Shown: positions 1 to 9,880 of the stretch, piece by piece
How positions within the stretch are numbered: the stretch's first letter is position 1
Layout of the letters: each line of letters begins with the position of its first letter
NCBI GenBank assembly: GCA_905250885.1
Contig: CAJNOQ010001324.1
Span: 1 to 33,067, forward strand
Source: Didymodactylos carnosus
Taxonomy: Eukaryota > Rotifera > Eurotatoria > Philodinida > Philodinidae
Reading direction: 5' to 3'
DNA length: 33,067 nucleotides
The notes under the pieces: generated by a model
What the model was told of the DNA's origin: nothing
Database searches by the model: none
What the model saw: the letters and a program-made list of their open reading frames with translations, nothing else
Translations under genes and position numbers: made by a program

Positions 1-96
1 CTCGAGATATCCCAAAAATGCTGAAAGTCACGCAAGAAAACCTGTAAAAAACTGAGTTTTTTTGCGTGACTTCCAGCATTTTTGGGATATCTCGAG
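1..96. repeat. Near-perfect 35-bp palindrome (foldback end)
   Basis: Bases 1-35 pair with 62-96 as an inverted repeat with one mismatch, and both outer ends are CTCGAG. The loop is 26 bases and A/T-rich. The arms carry the sequence for GGGATATCTCGAG, so the structure looks like the terminal palindrome of a foldback or MITE-type element rather than a gene terminator. The window begins exactly at the left arm, so the element may extend further left. No protein is encoded. Confidence 0.85.
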
Positions 97-422
97 AAGG
101 AAAGCATATTTTTTGAAAAGAAAAAAACTAACCTGAGATAGGGTTTGAAGTATCTGTGGTAAAATTTTGAGCTCGATCGGACCATTTTTTCGAGGGGTCG
201 TAATGTGACTGGATGAAAACCAGAGTTTTCTAGAAAACCCTTAGAAGAACACGTCAGAAAATTCTGGGCAAAAATACTTCGATTTTCTTTTTCGATGTTC
301 TATCTCTGTTATAAATTTCACCCCGATCCGACATCGGCGTCCCCGGTTTTCAAGAGGGTCAAAAAAGAGGGGGAGGTACCCTTAATGAATCTGAAGCATA
401 TCCCTATGAAAAATCGATAAAG
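97..422. other. Non-coding, probably transposon-derived sequence
   Basis: GC is higher than in the surrounding DNA and no open frame of useful length is present on either strand. Two related phrases, around 160-200 (GCTCGATCGGACC) and 320-360 (CCCCGATCCGACATCGG), suggest a diverged internal duplication. Because it abuts the palindrome at 1-96, it is most simply the body of the same element. This is inference; no family was recognised. Confidence 0.4.
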
Positions 423-1091
423 ATGTCAAATGCATCCAAAGTGCATTTGGGATTACTGTTGAAGAACGGAGTGCTCTGCAGTAAGTAAAATGTATTTTTT
501 AGTCGATTTTTAACTTATCGTACTGGCGAGAAAATGTTATTTACTGGCCAAATGTCTTATACATAATTATACCATTTTTGATATAAAAATTTTCAAGAAT
601 GATCATAAAATTAGTTTATCTAATAATTTATCAGAAAACTGTAACGAAATATTTCGAATGCTTTGTATTGATGAAAAGCTATTGTTAGGCGAACTAGATG
701 GCAATAATTATTTGAAAGCAGCCATAATTACAAAAAATATTGAATTCTTAATATTTATTCAATTCAAACAAGAACAAACATTTGATTTTGCACATACATT
801 GATCGTTAATATTCTTGATGCAGATGCTAAAGTTTTTATTAAATTCTCGTCGAAATAGTATGAAACTTATTTCCTAATATGACCCAAATCCAAAACGTTT
901 CAATATTGAATTATATGCATTCGGTAGTCAATGTATTCATCAATTTGTTGTAAAATATCCAACCATAAAACCATTTTCAACTGATGATTTCACCCAAATC
1001 ATCACGGATGCATCGAACAATTTTGGCTCGATCATCAACGACGACTTCGAGATGATATAGAAAAACAACGTCGTTATTACCAATTTTCGTA
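423..1091 (+). pseudogene. Decayed two-exon gene, family not recognised
   Basis: An ATG at 423 opens an exon that ends at 480 with a GTAAGT donor. The acceptor TCAG at 631-634 restores the frame, and the second exon runs to a TAG at 856-858, giving 93 residues with NGVLCKNC early on. Coding-like sequence then continues in two other frames. At 881-1010 it reads PNPKRFNIELYAFG. From about 1012 to a TAA at 1089-1091 it reads LRDDIEKQRRYYQFS. No GT-AG intron joins these blocks, so two frameshifts (near 860-880 and near 1010) appear to have broken a gene of roughly 165 codons. The last block looks like a natural charged helical C-terminus. No domain was recognised. The first 93 residues could still be a short intact gene. 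Confidence 0.5.
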
Positions 1092-1345
1092 ATATAATCG
1101 ACTAATATCGATACATTCCATGTTTCAGTATATCTTGGTCGAGCTGGTCTCAAATTAAATACATATTTTCATGATAGGATGTTGTCTAACTTTAAAACCA
1201 TCAAGATTATTCATCCTTAATGTTAAATCTGATTTATAAATGTTTATCATATTACATTCTAGTCCATTTTCAAATGACTCTATTGAAAAATTAACTATAA
1301 TTGCTATATCGGCTGAAAATGGATCAATGCTTTGAAGCAAAATTC
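1092..1345 (-). pseudogene. Tyrosine-recombinase (YR element integrase) relic
   Basis: Reading the minus strand from 1345, the frame gives IDPFSADIAIIVNF and then INIYKSDLTLR, DGFKVRQHPIM. After a one-base shift near 1168 it gives YVFNLRPARPRYTETW followed by NVSILVDYI. This order matches the region in front of the catalytic core of tyrosine recombinases carried by DIRS/Crypton-like elements and related metazoan integrase-like proteins: an N-terminal SAM-like domain with a conserved HP motif, then an RPxxPRYxxTWdV signature. The catalytic R-H-R-Y residues are not present here, since the match fades near 1070-1090 where the plus-strand pseudogene begins. The copy is therefore truncated and frameshifted. 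The family call rests on remembered motifs. Confidence 0.6.
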
Positions 1346-1701
1346 AGCTACACATGCTGATCGTCGAAAACAGAATTAGGAATGCAATAAGAAATGTAGA
1401 ACTACTACAAACATGATTAATACAAATCACAGTGCTATTATTTTGATTTATTATTGATATTTCGATGATGTTCACTCGTCATCATCAGAATAAACGAATA
1501 TATGATTCAATAAAAGTACAAAAAAGTAAAAGAACAAAAGACTAAATAATTAGGTATATGTTGACGTGTACATTCGTACACGTGTACGTTGATTAATGAC
1601 ACTAATGGTGTTCTTACGTCATGTATTGTGTAATTAACCTGATCTATATGTTACAAAATCTTTATTCTCATTGTGATTGTCATTACGAACAGAACAGAAA
1701 A
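1346..1701. other. Spacer before the NTPase gene
   Basis: No gene is visible. A short palindromic stretch (TGTACGTGT-like repeats) lies near 1566-1590. An acceptor-like ACAG ends at 1692, nine bases before the chosen ATG at 1702. In-frame upstream ATGs at 1621 and 1648 would add up to 27 residues that do not resemble the family. Confidence 0.4.
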
Positions 1702-2321
1702 ATGACAGAAATAGAACAAAGCAAGTTTATTATTGTCGTATATGTTGCATCGAAAACAGAGTCGAAGATACAAGCCACAAGAAATGTTTTCCAACAGTTT
1801 TTTCATTCATCATCGTTTGAAGTAAAGTCTTTCAATGTTGCCAGTGATGTTAACTCACAGCCATACGGCCTTAAGGAAATTGAACAGGGTGCAACAAATC
1901 GTTTAAATAATTTACTGAAACTTATTACTCCTGATGATCAAAGCGCGTGGTTTGTTTCAATAGAAAATGGTGTAGTGTTAGACGCTGATACTAGGAAAAT
2001 GATTGATATTGCATATGTTGTGGTAAAACATGGTACGTATGCCCTAATTGTGGTTAAAGAGTACAAACAAAAGTATTGTTCTTTGTAGGAGAGAACGTTT
2101 ATGCTGAATGGTCAAATCCAATTGAGTTATGTCCCAGTTTACAATTTCTTGAGGAGGAAAGCAGTTACGATCAATGGTTAGAACGATATCGATCAATCAT
2201 TATGCCAATTATTTACAGAGGAGAAGATTTATATTCATATTATTCAGATGGTCAACGAACTAGGCAAGGTGAAATTGAAATTGCCCTTATTTCCATTCTT
2301 AGAAAAAGTATCCAGTGTTAA
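1702..2321 (+). CDS. Non-canonical purine NTP phosphatase, YjjX/DUF84 family
   Basis: Two exons, 1702-2032 and 2089-2321, flank a 56-bp intron (GTACGT...GTAG, phase 1) and encode 187 residues. The protein fits the inosine/xanthosine triphosphatase (NTPase I/T, DUF84) family, which hydrolyses ITP/XTP-like nucleotides to keep damaged purines out of nucleic acids. Family landmarks in order are a phosphate-loop-like SKTESKIQATR at residues 17-27 (the family norm is SxNxxK, so Thr replaces Asn), QPYGLKEIEQGATNR at 53-67, WFVSIENGV at 83-91 in place of the usual GIEGG, and NPIELCPSLQF after the splice. Length is normal for the family. The Thr and Asn substitutions in the signature loops leave open reduced activity or a divergent paralogue. 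Family assignment is fairly secure; the exact substrate is inference. Confidence 0.75.
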
Positions 2322-3152
2322 AACTACTTGCCTAAAGGCTGAACTGATCGGTAAATTTAAACAAGACATTGCACTAGATGATATATATATATATGAGTGA
2401 ATTGCAACGATATTGTACCGTCACTGATCGGCGTATAAAGGCCATTCTATTTAATGAATTTTCAAATATTTTTACTTTGTATTTGTATATTCACTTCTGA
2501 ACAAATGAGCTCTCTATTACTTAAGGAAGCTGTGACATTCATCAAACAAGGTCTAAAATTGACATTTTTCAGCTGGTTCGTTAGAAAAAGCTCGTTTTTT
2601 TCTCAACCAACTTAAATAGAAGCAGGAGAAATTTTAACTAAATTTGCAGTAGCAGAATTCTTGAGCTATTCAAATATATACTTGGCATTGAAATTAAACA
2701 AGATTATGTCAATTACACATGACGTAAAAAAATAAGCTCAAAATTTCTTACCGTTCCTGAGAAATTCCGACGAAATGTGCACTGACATTAAACTCAACGT
2801 ATCTTCATGAAAAGTTGATCAAATTTAGATTTATTATATACCAATCGACTCGTCTTTCTAAGTTGCATCTAACTATGTAATCGGGACGGCTTGTGGTTCT
2901 ACCTATATCACAGTGACTTAATACATAATATATAATATAATTATACAATTATACAGTACAATATAACATAATATAATTTTACAGCAAAGTAGGACATGAC
3001 TACCCTTCATTTATTTTAGTTTTGGGTTTAAGTTACTTTTCTGGAACACTTTTTCTAACGTGGATATCTGATGGAATGGTTTGCTCTTAACCAAGAATAA
3101 ACTACAATTAATTGGTCAGCTAATTGGGCAACCAATGAAAACATAATTAGTA
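2322..3152. other. AT-rich intergenic DNA with simple repeats
   Basis: No open frame looks real on either strand. The stretch holds an (AT)7 microsatellite at 2381-2394 and a long run built from ATA/TAT words at about 2926-2985. No AATAAA hexamer close to the NTPase stop was identified. Confidence 0.5.
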
Positions 3153-4447
3153 CGTAAAGCGTAGCTTGTCCAAATAAAAATTTCGAAAGTTTTCAAACAG
3201 CTGAATCGAGTTGAGCTACGCTCATGATAGTATTTTCAGAACGATCAGAGATGAAAAAGAAACTCCTCAAAAACTTGAGAATCCTTTGAAATTCCGAGAC
3301 CCTTTATCGTCGAGACTAATTGTTTTATCTTTGTCATAGGTCCGTTGAAAAAATTTAACAGTGTTGCAAAATAATAATATCAATAACAATGAACTATAAT
3401 TCTACCGTCGAATCGCATTCTATCAAGAGTCTGTAAGCAGAAACTAACACGGAAGTCGTAAAAAGTGTTGTCTAATAGAATCACCTTATAAGTTTCTTAA
3501 TAAACCACTATTCATCCTTCTTTGGGTCCATTGTGTGAGAGAAAAGACGTATCACACGCTAAAAATACGAGCTTACGGTTTGTCCACGTAGCGCGACACT
3601 TCGCTGGTCAAGTTTTTTTTTTTCTCATCGGGAAATCGATAGAAGCCCATCGCCAGACGTAGCTTTTCATGCTGATCACGAATTTGGTCTTTATTTTGAA
3701 TATAATGAATTTTCAATTAAAAAATTTAAATTTAAAATCTATGAAAACTTTAATTTTAATTTTCTGACCTAGAGATTTTCGTAAAAAAATTTTAAAAATA
3801 TACTGTCGAATAGAGAATTCAATTTTCTACAAAATGGCTCGTTTTTTTTGAGAAATATTTCTTAGTCGAGGCACAAGGGCTGCTTGCAGGTTTGAACTTC
3901 TGACTCGATTTAAAAGCCTGAGGCACCTTTTGGAACTCTGTTTGCAAGTGGAGTATCTTCATGAAGGCTAGAAGTACTCAAACTATAAGTATGAAGTTGT
4001 TTGAACAATGCTGAGTGCCCTAAAATGTGCAACAACGTTACGGAAAACGTAACAGGGTTACGTTAGTTTTTTGCTTTTTTTACGCGAGTAAAAATACAAA
4101 ACGTTAAAGAACAAACGTTTTTTTACGGCTGAAAAGCTCGTTCGATGCGCTACAAAATTTGCTCTAGCGGCATTTCATTTGGAGAACAACTTTCGCAGAA
4201 AATTAGAACTTTAGCAAGAGCACTCCGAATTTAGGGTCTTTTTATGTAACAGCGTTACGTGATGAAAAAATCTTTCTCAAAGCTCCAGACTTCAACCAAA
4301 AGACTTCGTTTTCATAGCATACATAGAGTATGATGAGCTGCGTCGAATGGCATTTCATGAACTTTGTAGCTCTCAAACTTTCCGAGATAATTGAGAAAAA
4401 GTGTGTCAAAAACGTAACAGCGTTACGTTTGGACAAGCCGCTTAACG
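3153..4447. mobile_element. Putative 1.3-kb non-autonomous element with short TIRs
   Basis: The 22-base word at 3153-3174 (ending GCTTGTCCAAA) and the reverse complement of 4428-4447 match except for about three positions. They face each other as terminal inverted repeats. Inside are several short palindromes of the form GTAAC-AGC-GTTAC (4247-4260 and 4413-4426, with a variant near 4033-4065). GC is somewhat above the flanks, and no transposase frame is present. No clear target-site duplication is seen next to the TIRs, so the boundaries are provisional. Confidence 0.35.
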
Positions 4448-4824
4448 TCCACCAATGCCTGAACATATGCCATACTACATTCTCACACGCGCCATTCTAC
4501 GCACATTGACGAATTCTTTCGAATGGTACATGACACTTGTACTTTTCATTAAAGAAATAACGCTTTCTTTCGTCAAAACCGTAAGGATTTCCTTAACTCT
4601 AGAAAATCTCCTGGTTCACGGTCGTCAATGTACCAAGTATGGGGGAAATATTATATTTGCAGACAATCAACATTCCTGTATCGAATGCACGTCTCTGAAT
4701 TTTTTCTGTTTAACTTGTATTTTTTGAATTATTTTCTAACGATAACAATACCGTTACAATTGACTGATATGTTTGCAGTATTGATAATCAGACTAGAACA
4801 GAAAGATGAAGAAAAAGAATAATT

Positions 4825-4844
4825 GTATATATATATACATATAT
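4825..4844. repeat. TA-dinucleotide microsatellite
   Basis: This is a tract of TATATATATATA with one interruption (TACATATAT). It lies in otherwise featureless AT-rich DNA between 4728 and 5297, where I see no gene. Confidence 0.8.
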
Positions 4845-5297
4845 CTTAAATGTAAAATTTGTAGCTAAAGAAAATTAAAGCTAATACATCGAAAACGTCT
4901 ACAAAAAATGAAATTACTGAAATTAGCACAACTGATTTCATCTTTGTTCATTATTATCACCACAAACAACGTTGCTATATATTTCCATCAATAAATAGAT
5001 CATATACTAAACGAAAGGATATAGTTATATATTCCTTATCTAAACGTAGGTAGTTTCAACACTCTCCTTGGATACTTACGTGCTTGAAAAAGACATTTGG
5101 ACAAAAAGATGACACAGGATCCTTAGGCCAATGTGATATTAAAACTATTAGTAATCAAGGCACGAATCCGATGATCTCTTTAAACTTAAATTTTCTCTGT
5201 GATAATGGAACAATTTTCAAGTCAATTACCAATCTTTTAGTTTTATATGAATTGTGAAACAGGACTTGATGAAATTAGAAAGTGGATTTTTGACGCG

Positions 5298-5529
5298 ACT
5301 AGAAGCAATGGCGTAACTACGGGGGAAGGTCATTGAACCATCGCTCAATGCGATTTGAGCCTTGATCCAATGAGATTTTGAACTTGTGATTTTATAAGCT
5401 GAAAATTTGAAAAAAGATTTTTTGGTCCGGTACTTTCTCGAATTATTGTAGTGTGGCCCACCCGTTTTTTCCGAACTAGTGAAGTTGGCCCAATAGTAAA
5501 AAAATCCAAGCTACGCCACTGGCTAGGAG
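5298..5529. mobile_element. hAT-like MITE with 8-bp target duplication
   Basis: The element proper spans 5306-5521 (216 bp). Its left end reads CAATGGCGTAACTACGGGGG. The reverse complement of the right end reads CAGTGGCGTAGCTTGG, the CAGTGGCGTAGC type of terminal inverted repeat widespread in animal hAT transposons. The flanking octamers ACTAGAAG (5298-5305) and GCTAGGAG (5522-5529) agree at six of eight positions, the size expected for hAT insertion. There is no transposase inside, so it is a non-autonomous, somewhat aged copy. Open frames crossing it on both strands are incidental. Confidence 0.7.
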
Positions 5530-6406
5530 TGAGATATAATTTGATAGACCAAACATCTGAAAAGAAAATGTATGTCTCGACTGGGGATAGAATCCAGCAT
5601 CCTCTGGTAACAGGACAGAACTCGCTGTACGAGGGATGCTGGGTCATTATTCGAGACTCTGATAGTTAAATCATTCGTGTGATAATATCGAACAGTGAAA
5701 CCAATCGTGCTAATTTCACAATAGGATCCTATGAAAAATTTGGGGGTTAGGGAAGTTGAAAATCCTGCTGAAGAATGTTGTGCTTTTTGCAGCACAAAAG
5801 GAATTAATTTGGAAAATCGAAGTGCACAGCACTGCATTTTCGGAGGGTTTTGTGTTATGGCTAGAAAAGGAATGCTAGGCGCTTAAAATGCTGCACAGAC
5901 CTTTAGAAAACTAGGCTATATTATTGGCTCCATTGTGTAAAGCTAAACGGTCACTTCATGCGTGTATTTTGCATATCTACGCCGTGCATTCTAGATGTTC
6001 ACTGGGAACGGACTTGGCGCTCACTTTCAGTGTCATTTATGCACTTTTCTTTACAGTGTATGTTTGTGTTAGCCAAATTCTCTGTGAACTAGCTCCATAG
6101 CATGAATGAAGGATTTCCAAATAGTTTACATCTTCGTGCAATTTTATAAATAAAAAGCAAGAATTTATTATAAACAAATTTTAAAACGTTCTATAGAAAT
6201 CTAAAACTTCACCACTGGATAAAACTTGTAATGACCACCATTCGAACATTGTTAAATGACAAATGAAATTACTTGTGCTTTAAACAATTGTTTCCAAAAT
6301 ATGTATGGTGTAAATCACTACGCATGCTGAGAGAATAATAGTTAGAAAATAAATGTGGCCATCGGTCGCTATTGCATAAATCAAAAACTACATTGATATG
6401 CATAAA
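5530..6406. other. Spacer with hairpins, no gene seen
   Basis: The only structures noted are a nine-base inverted repeat CCAGCATCC (5594-5602) with GGATGCTGG (5634-5642) and a small TGTGCT/AGCACA hairpin near 5780-5797. GC around 5560-5660 is above the local average, so this may be more element debris. No protein family was recognised in either strand. Confidence 0.4.
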
Positions 6407-6614
6407 TTAATAATATGTCGCTAATTGATAATGGAATATTGTTAACATAAAACTCATTATCATTAAAACTGAATATTTTTGTAGATACCGATCGATACTG
6501 GTTGCTGTATCTGTTATTTGTGACAAATATACTGACGTTTCTTGACGTGGTAATCGATGTAATTCTTCTTCTATAAATATAGCAATAAAACAGATAAGTC
6601 CTTCTCCTAGTGAA
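6407..6614 (-). pseudogene. Coding-like fragment cut by dispersed repeat copy 1
   Basis: The minus-strand frame from the repeat boundary to a TAA at 6407-6409 reads like host protein sequence, for example EEELHRLPRQETSVYLSQ and DTATSIDRYLQK, with codon choice similar to the intact genes. Its apparent start at 6628 lies inside the repeat, so the true upstream part is missing. It could be the remnant of an exon whose 5' part was displaced when copy 1 of the repeat arrived. It might once have belonged to the Ig-domain gene upstream on the same strand. No domain was recognised, and chance cannot be excluded for about 70 codons. Confidence 0.3.
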
Positions 6615-7300
6615 AAATCTATTTTCAAGAGAGACTCTCCGATTTTTATGAAACTTTCAGCGAATATTAGTCCTTTAATAGAAATTCATAGAAAACATTT
6701 CATATCAGAATCTTCACTTTCTCAAGAGACTAAAAGATTAGAGTCAATAACAAGATCTTCACCTTCTCCTCTACTTGAAGCCACAAAAACATCGCCTTCG
6801 TCTATGGCATAGTAAAGTTTGTTTCTTAACGTTTCGCCTACATTTTAGCTTACCAACTCATAAGCTAGTTCCTGATCAGAGAATGTCATTGTGTCAACTT
6901 TTCTCTTCACCTCAACGACAACCCGAGCATTGGGGCAATTCAAATAGACGACACATCTTGTCAACAGCGACAGATCGAAGTCAACAATGTCTTTCTGAAC
7001 ACACTTTACTATACTTGTTGAGAAGGTGATCTTAAAACTGATTCCTAAACATATTCTTATAAGGTTTCGATCATGCTGCATCTGATGCACATGTGCCGCG
7101 TTCTTTGTGCAGACATTTTTTCTAGAATTACCACTTTTATTAAGAGACGATGGTGGGTTTTTCAGAACCTTGCTGAGAAGCCTTAAGAGCGCGATTAGAA
7201 GAAACGTACGGCAATCGAAAGAGAAGACAATTAATTATTACATCATGCGTTTATCTCAAAATCGATGTTTTTGAGGAAGTACCTTAAAGTGAGTAAAAAC
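6615..7300 (-). repeat. Dispersed repeat copy 1 with decayed ORF
   Basis: This stretch is a highly similar inverted copy of 22575-23405. The copies agree closely from the boundary word AAATCTATTTTC to the GATGTTTTTGAGGAA end. The coding-like frame runs on the minus strand here: HDRNLIRICLGISFK, then VQKDIVDFDLSLL, CVVYLNCPNARVVVEVKR and TFSDQELAYELVS. A TAA follows, and then, still in frame, NVGETLRNKLYYAIDEGD. The same TAA is present in both copies. Copy 1 lacks the 129-bp MITE found in copy 2, so it preserves the pre-insertion site, and it also has a roughly 10-base deletion near its 7290 end. The protein family was not recognised; a mobile-element protein is the simplest guess. Confidence 0.75.
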
Positions 7301-7786
7301 GACAGAAAAACTGATAATTCAAAGGAGGCTGAGATGATTTGCCCTTAAGGTTATTGTTTAAAACGATGAATAATGCGCATCAAAAAGTCAGTAACTGTAC
7401 CGAAGTTTATGCCTGTTTTATTTTTGAAATTAATAAGGCTTTAATTATTCTATTTATGTCCAGTGATCGTTCAAACGATCATTACTTTAGATATCTACAG
7501 TTACTAACGAAAGACTGCATAAATCATTTTGACGCATATCCCTATGTATTTTATCGTGAAGATTTGAGATCAAATTATTGCACGTGCACCAGTCGAAATC
7601 CTTACATCTCCTTCCTCCATCCAGATACTTCAACTCTCAGATAAATTTTGGCACAAACGGGTTATACTCCGAAATAATGCGTGCATTAGAAATATTAGAT
7701 AAAGGTAATTTTCTTTGTCGGTAATACTACACTTATATGCTAAGATTTCTCAAATTTAAACAGTTGCATCCGAATAAAATGTACTT
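7301..7786. other. Spacer downstream of the Ig gene
   Basis: An ATG-initiated open frame of 92 codons exists at 7366-7644 (+), but it has no recognisable motif and no supporting splice context, and a partly open frame lies opposite it. I do not call a gene here. Confidence 0.3.
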
Positions 7787-8924
7787 TTACTGTTGACGTC
7801 CTGACCAATTTGCGTTATTAAAACTTAACCTACTTGTTCGTCGTTGTACGTGAACAGTTGTTTGTAATGTTTTATATTGACATGTATAATTTCCAGCTAT
7901 TTTATCATCGATTCGACGTGTATGCTTTCTTCCATTCAAATAGACTGTTAAACGTTGTGTATTATAATTTAATATTTCAATGTTTATGTGATCATTTGGA
8001 AGAATATTGTTCACTAATTGTCCATTAAATAACCAATGAATCGGTAATAAACTATCGAATTTATCGCTACTTTGCTCACATAGCAACGAGCAAGTGAGAG
8101 AAAATGTACGATTAACAGGATACACAATAATATGTTTTGGATGAACATCGGGCTGAGCTAAAATATAAAAGAGAGATCTCAAGCAGAATTGATCACATAA
8201 CAATCTTCAATACGATTAATTTCAATTCGAAATGTGATTAGATCAAGAAGACTATTATCCATTACAATTTTTAAGATTAAGTTGTCAAATAAGATAGGAC
8301 TATTCTCTTCACTTGTTAGAATATACTTACAATTCACAATCAGTTCTACTGTTCTTCTTATTTGTGAATTTGTTTTACATGTATACATTCCATAATCGTC
8401 ATTTAAAATATTAGTAATTGATAATGCGGAACGTATGTATTCACTATTGTTGTTATTATTTATTAAATATTCTGATGGTAACAATTTTCTTGATGTTAAA
8501 TCAAAACGTCCTCGTTCAGCATATTCACGAAGTACAATATCACCAATAGAGATATACGATGGACGACTATGAGATGGATTTTTTCTGTACCAATATACCT
8601 AAAATAAGATATTTAAAATATATCTTCAAAAAATATATTGATATTTTAGTACTCACTACTTCATCTGTTTTTATCGAACTAATTGGACAAGTTAGAATAA
8701 CATTGGTACCACAAGCAACATGCATTATTTCCATACTATTATTGTTAATATTATTGTATAATGATGATAAAGCATGTATTTGATGCTCTAAATGAATTAA
8801 AAACAAATTATGTTGTTTAGAAAAATAAACAATATAGGTACACTATACTTTGTAACTCTTGTATTGTCATCAACAAAACAACGAATATAAATGTGAAACA
8901 ATCAGATAACAGTGACTTTATCAT
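7787..8924 (-). CDS. Secreted protein with two immunoglobulin domains
   Basis: Four exons on the minus strand (8924-8849, 8787-8657, 8598-8331, 8157-7787) join in phase with GT-AG introns of 61, 58 and 173 bp and encode 281 residues. Residues 1-25 form a signal peptide with hydrophobic core FTFIFVVLLM. The first Ig fold has its B-strand Cys at 59 (VILTC), Trp at 72 (VYWYRK) and the canonical DDYGMYTC with Cys 143. The second has Cys 181 (FSLTC), Trp 200 (IHWLF) and AGNYTC with Cys 251. No transmembrane segment is present, so the product is probably secreted. A possible extra donor near the end (AG-GTTAAG, about 7823) could lead to further exons that I could not find. The ligand is unknown. 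An acceptor-like TTTTTTAG ends 24 bases before the start. Confidence 0.75.
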
Positions 8925-9078
8925 GGTGTTGTAAAGAATACATCTCGTCTAAAAAATAGATAATTGAATTGAAGAATTTAATTTTCTATTGTTATTACGT
9001 CTTGGTATACTCGTCATAGAATCGAAAAATAAAATATTCTAAATTATTATTATTATTTGCATGAGTGATGTTTTCACA

Positions 9079-9102
9079 CGAGAGAAAGAGAGAGAGGGAG
9101 AG
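9079..9102. repeat. (GA)n simple repeat
   Basis: A purine tract of AGAGAAAGAGAGAGAGGGAG type lies upstream of the Ig gene. It is not coding. Confidence 0.8.
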
Positions 9103-9858
9103 TCGTCTATGTCTGTATTCATCGATTCAACAGAGGCTATGTATTACAAATTTGATTTTTTTTTATCATAAAAAAGCAACAGCCACAAAAAACATTCCTC
9201 TTATACAAAACTCTTGTTTAACATAATATTATTAAAATACTATAAATCGGGTGAACAGATAGATAAGTTATTAATTCAAACTATTACTAAATTGTGTATG
9301 ACTCGTTCGTATCTTTAAAACTTACGTTTTCATTTTACTTTATTTATCTAATCGAATTTTGTCGTCGTCATCGTCTATCAAACAAAAAGGCAAATTTTTA
9401 ATTTCTTTGATCATTGTGATTTACAAAAGAAGTTAAAAATATCTATCTTTCTTTATATAGAGTTATTTACAAGTGATGAATGACTTTTTGTTTCTTGTTC
9501 TTTTTATTAAACATTAATATACATGCACATATCTTTAACAAGTAAAACATAGACATCCAGTCATCGGCTTTAATAACTCAAACGAAACCCATTGATATAA
9601 AGTACAATAACAATCAAAATCTCATTTTAAAATTCAAGTCTGAAATTAGTCTAGGATATATAGATACAGGTATATTCAACTATACAAATAAACAACGATT
9701 ATACTTTGTCCTTTTTAAAACACCTATCATGATGTATGTAACCCTGATAATTTAACTCTCTTTTACTTTCTCTTTGTAAAAACGAAATACAGATTGGAAT
9801 TGATCTTTTCACAAACTTAGATGTTATGACAAACGCACACATATGACGATTCATATCG

Positions 9859-9880
9859 TCATCATCATCATCATCATCAT
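9859..9880. repeat. (ATC)7 microsatellite
   Basis: Seven tandem ATC (GAT on the other strand) units appear here. On the minus strand they give the poly-Asp run of an incidental 70-codon frame, which I do not regard as a gene. Confidence 0.85.

Noticed and set aside
4455..4727. 90-codon frame with CIEC and CLTC pairs (zinc-finger-like)
   Set aside because: The Cys spacing alone is weak, the rest of the frame is featureless, and it starts at the edge of a putative element. It is not called.
5560..5660. tRNA-like or tRNA-derived SINE sequence
   Set aside because: The GATTCTATCC-like stretch cannot be folded into a T-arm with the required invariant bases, and no A/B-box pair at proper spacing was found.
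5345..5837. Overlapping 100-codon frames on both strands (minus 5345-5647 and 5523-5837, plus 5451-5669)
   Set aside because: They run through the hAT-like MITE and its flank. Both strands are open at once because GC is higher there, and no domain or splice context supports them.
6775..7029. Plus-strand frame MKPQKHRLRLWHSK..., also found at 22929-23243 (-)
   Set aside because: It is the antisense shadow of the better coding frame of the dispersed repeat. Its presence in both copies reflects sequence identity only.
7366..7644. 92-codon plus-strand ORF downstream of the Ig gene
   Set aside because: It has no motif and no neighbouring exons, and the opposite strand is also partly open. It is possible but unsupported.
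8179..8484. ORF MLPSEYLIN... on the minus strand as a separate gene
   Set aside because: It is exon 3 of the Ig gene read past its GTAAGT donor; the second Ig domain is on the next exon.
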